From positions 1 through 9,615 of the forward strand of contig JAGHBS010000166.1 in NCBI GenBank assembly GCA_021160865.1: a stretch of DNA of 9,615 nt, given 5' to 3'. The translations under genes and the position numbers were made by a program. This document shows positions 6,676 through 9,615 of this stretch, one piece after another. The notes under the pieces are model-generated. The model ran no database searches. It saw only the letters and a list, made by a program, of their open reading frames with translations, and had not been told where the DNA came from. The DNA comes from Planctomycetota bacterium. Its GTDB lineage: Bacteria > Planctomycetota > Phycisphaerae > SM23-33. How positions within the stretch are numbered: the first letter of the stretch is position 1; each line of letters opens with the position of its first letter.

Positions 6676-8667
6676 ATGATCGCCAATGCGGTCTTGATTA
6701 TAGTGGCTGTAACGCTGTCAGGGACACCGCTGATGAAAGATTCGACCAGGGTTCTGCTGGAACGTCTGGATTTAGACCGTCCGGGATTGGAAAAGGTCAA
6801 GGCCTCTGCCGACGACCCTGCCAAAGCGGCGAAGGCACTTCTGGCTTATTACCGCGCGCGAAAATCGGTCAAGCATTTCATAGACCGCGCCGACAGAAAA
6901 AAGTTCCTCGGCAAATACGCCAACGCCAGTCAGATGAAGGCCGCCGATGCCGCGCTCAAGCACATCTTCATCAACTCGCTCGGCTACCCGCCCCACTTCC
7001 TGGGCAAGGACATCAACTGGGACAAAAGCCCGGTCGGCGACCTGGAGTGGATATGCCAACTGCATCGCGGCGCGAACTGGAGCGACCTGGCCCACGCTTA
7101 CTGGCACACGGGCGACGAGAAGTACGCCCGCGAATGGTGTGCCCAACTGCTCGACTGGGTCGGTAAGAACGGAACTCCACACGATCCGAAGCACGCCTAT
7201 GTATGGGATCGTTGCAAACCTCCCAAATTCGGGCATGGCTGGGCGTGGCATCGTCTCAATACCGGCATCCGCGCGCGGCGCCTGGTGGAACTCTATCAGC
7301 ACTTCCTGGACTCGCCGGCATTTACGTCCGAGGTGCTGGTTACCTTCCTGAACACCTGCTGGGAGCACGCCTCTTATCTCGTCGAGCACTTCACGCCGCG
7401 GAACCACGGCTTGATGCAGGCCGAGGGCGCCGCATCCATTGCCATCATGTTTCCCGAATTCAAGGATGCAAAGAAATGGCGCGAAAAGGCCATCCGGCAC
7501 CTGAACGCCCAGATCAATAAGCAGGTGCGCCCCGACGGACATCAGGTCGAGCAGACACTCAGCTACCACGTCGGGTCTATCCGCTGGTTCGCGCAGACCT
7601 GGGAACTGGCGAGGATGAACGGAGTGGCTGACGCCTTTGGCAAGCACTACGCCGGGCGGCTGGAGAAGATGTGCGAGGTGCTGATGAAGTTGGGCTTCCC
7701 GGACGGTTCGAGCCCCCAGTTCGGCGACACGTCCAGCCCGGTGCACGTCCGGCCGGTGCTGGCCAAGTGGGCCAAGGTCTTCAAACGAAAGGATTTCCTT
7801 TACGTCGCCACGGCTGGCAAGAAAGGTACGCCACCGAAGCAGACCGCCTACGCTCTGGCCGACAGCGGCTTCTACTCGATGCGCAGCGGCTGGGACGAAA
7901 AGGCCGTCTGCCTTATCCTCAAGTGCGGTCCCGGCCCGTATTGGCACTGCCAGCCGGACAACGGGACGTTCGAACTGTACGCAGCTGGACGGCGGCTCAT
8001 GCCCGATTCGGGCGCTTACATCTACCACGGAGACCCCGCCGGGCGGAAATGGTTCCGGCAAACACGCGTCCACCAGACACTCACACTCAACGGAAAAAAC
8101 ACCGCCTACAAGCCCAAACTACTACTCTGGAAACCGGGAAAAGACCTTGACGCATTGGTCGTTGAAAACGGCAGTTACGAGAACCTTACCCACCGCCGGG
8201 CCGTTCTGTTCGTGAAGAAGAAGTTCTTCGTCCTCGTTGATGATGCGATCGGCAAGGCTACAGGAAACGTCGATTTGCATTTCCAACTTGCGCCGGGAAA
8301 TGCAGTATTCGACAGAAAAACGCCCCTGGTCCGCACCGATTTCAAGAAGGGCGCCAATGTCCTCATCTTCGCTTTGGCACAGAAGCAGATGACCTTGCGA
8401 AAGGAGAAGGGGCAGGTCTCGTTCCACTACGGACAGAAGCAGCCCCGGCCTGCGTTTTGCTTCCGCATCGAGAAATCTGCTGATACCCCTTCCGTCAGGT
8501 TTGTCACTCTGGTCATTCCGTATGAAGGAAAGGTTCCCGAAACCAAAGTTTCTCTGGTTGATTCACCCGCCCCCGGATCCACCCGCATCGAACTGGACGT
8601 TACCGTCGGTGCCACCACCGCCCGCATTGGTTACGACCTTAAAAATCAACGATCCTGGATTCGATAA
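6676..8667 (+). CDS. Heparinase II/III family polysaccharide lyase, PL12 (heparinase III)-like
   Basis: A 663-residue lyase expected to cleave uronic-acid-containing polysaccharides such as heparan sulfate by beta-elimination. The N-terminal alpha/alpha toroid (about 25-370) has GANWSDLAHAYWHTGDEKYA, PRNHGLMQAEGAA with Asn243/His244, and EQTLSYHVG with Tyr297/His298. The C-terminal beta-sandwich (about 390-655) opens with YWHCQPDNGTFELYAAG (422-438), whose His424 completes the Asn-Tyr-His set of PL12; HCQPDNGTF is the heparinase III form of this motif. Asp444 (MPDSG) and His466 (RVHQT) fit the family's metal site. The length is close to that of Pedobacter heparinase III. ATG 6676 follows GGAG by 7 nt. 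Residues 2-18 are hydrophobic and could be an export signal, but there is no basic n-region and no clear cleavage site. G+C is near 60%, far above the neighbours. Substrate is inferred from family only; other PL12-like or PL15/PL17/PL21 specificities are possible. Confidence 0.92.
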   Translation: MIANAVLIIVAVTLSGTPLMKDSTRVLLERLDLDRPGLEKVKASADDPAKAAKALLAYYRARKSVKHFIDRADRKKFLGKYANASQMKAADAALKHIFINSLGYPPHFLGKDINWDKSPVGDLEWICQLHRGANWSDLAHAYWHTGDEKYAREWCAQLLDWVGKNGTPHDPKHAYVWDRCKPPKFGHGWAWHRLNTGIRARRLVELYQHFLDSPAFTSEVLVTFLNTCWEHASYLVEHFTPRNHGLMQAEGAASIAIMFPEFKDAKKWREKAIRHLNAQINKQVRPDGHQVEQTLSYHVGSIRWFAQTWELARMNGVADAFGKHYAGRLEKMCEVLMKLGFPDGSSPQFGDTSSPVHVRPVLAKWAKVFKRKDFLYVATAGKKGTPPKQTAYALADSGFYSMRSGWDEKAVCLILKCGPGPYWHCQPDNGTFELYAAGRRLMPDSGAYIYHGDPAGRKWFRQTRVHQTLTLNGKNTAYKPKLLLWKPGKDLDALVVENGSYENLTHRRAVLFVKKKFFVLVDDAIGKATGNVDLHFQLAPGNAVFDRKTPLVRTDFKKGANVLIFALAQKQMTLRKEKGQVSFHYGQKQPRPAFCFRIEKSADTPSVRFVTLVIPYEGKVPETKVSLVDSPAPGSTRIELDVTVGATTARIGYDLKNQRSWIR

Positions 8668-9120
8668 AGATGTCCGTGAAGTAAAAGCGACATCGCCGCT
8701 GGGCCCCAGCCCGTCTGCCCCCTTGAAAAACTCTACAACCTCGATGGTTTTCACTCGGCCCAAGGCAATGACCTGCGAGTAACTCCGGACAAGTGCACGG
8801 GAAATAATGCCCTTGGGCCCGCTAGCTGGCGACCAGCGATAGCGATTGCATTTGCTGCGGTTCCGGCAAACCTCCCCGCCAGTACCCCAGCCAGATAACT
8901 TTACACGTTCAGGTGGCTTACGACGATAATCCTGCCGGTACCGTTACGGCTGAAGACGATTTACCACCGCAATACGATAGAAGCAGCAAAATTACACCTC
9001 CCTACATTGCAAAGTTGCCGGGGGAATCAACTCTGCTCAAATCCCATCGCAAAAGCGCTCTGGCAAGACAATTCATCTGCATAGTCAACAGCAGCGGAAG
9101 ACAAGATCGAGACAATAAAC
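8668..9120. other. Intergenic stretch without a recognisable gene
   Basis: About 450 bp between the heparinase stop codon and the 16S terminator. Several frames stay open for up to about 130 codons, most notably on the minus strand from about 8955 to 8566, which runs antisense into the heparinase 3' end. None has a ribosome site plus start, a family motif or a sensible composition. I see no tRNA, insertion-sequence end or CRISPR repeat here. The heparinase gene has no obvious intrinsic terminator in this stretch. Confidence 0.5.
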
Positions 9121-9150
9121 AAAAAACCCGTGAGCAGATTAGCCCACGGG
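9121..9150 (-). terminator. Rho-independent terminator of the 16S rRNA transcript
   Basis: Read on the minus strand, CCCGTGGGC (9150-9142) pairs with GCTCACGGG (9135-9127) in a 9-bp, G+C-rich stem with one G-T pair. It closes a six-base loop (TAATCT) and is followed by six T residues (9126-9121). It lies about 170 nt past the 16S 3' end, with no tRNA or 23S gene in between. Confidence 0.9.

Positions 9151-9615
<465 letters not shown>

Noticed and set aside
6772..8073. A 433-codon open frame on the minus strand
   Set aside because: It is antisense to the heparinase gene, whose motifs and ribosome site are convincing. Long antisense frames are expected in G+C-rich coding DNA; the translation has no family signature.
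8566..8955. A roughly 130-codon stop-free stretch on the minus strand after the 16S terminator
   Set aside because: It partly overlaps the heparinase 3' end antisense, has no start with a ribosome site, and shows no family pattern. A stretch this long can arise by chance in G+C-rich sequence.

Overview
The window looks like bacterial chromosome from the phylum Planctomycetota, probably class Phycisphaerae. The 16S rRNA 3' end at the right edge has the planctomycete-style sequence around the universal 1392 site (CCTGAGCCTTG, then CCCGTCAAG). The PheRS beta subunit at the left edge is the short form without the N-terminal tRNA-binding insertion, which I recall from planctomycetes. The 16S gene also ends in its own terminator instead of running on to tRNA or 23S genes. 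The taxon is my inference from these signs; no database search was possible.

Left third (1-2780, minus strand): three housekeeping or hypothetical genes in the same direction, read right to left. They are mnmA (tRNA 2-thiouridylase), a small DUF4282 membrane protein and pheT (truncated by the window edge). DUF4282 and pheT each have a good -35/-10 pair of their own. mnmA has no Shine-Dalgarno sequence and may be leaderless. Middle (2897-4260, plus strand): a COG2426 small integral membrane protein, a single-domain PilZ protein (probable c-di-GMP receptor) and tRNA-Gln(CUG) behind a strong promoter.

Right half (4286-8667): a divergent pair of polysaccharide-related genes, probably both exported. 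The minus-strand gene encodes a right-handed parallel beta-helix protein with a fibronectin-III-like domain. The plus-strand gene encodes a heparinase II/III family lyase with PL12 (heparinase III) hallmarks. Their 338-bp shared upstream region holds candidate promoters on both strands and, between them, a 37-bp interrupted dyad that could be a common operator. The heparinase gene is much richer in G+C (about 60%) than its neighbours (about 40-45%), suggesting acquisition or different selection. I infer a small locus for degrading sulfated or uronic-acid polysaccharide.

Right edge (8668-9615): about 450 bp with no recognisable gene, then (minus strand) a strong rho-independent terminator, a 170-nt structured 3' flank and the last 294 nt of 16S rRNA, which runs off the window. 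I found no CRISPR array, insertion sequence, phage gene or clearly new defence-type system. The most useful leads are the divergent lyase locus with its dyad, the stand-alone 16S unit, the short PheT and a possible Phe-codon leader ORF in front of pheT.
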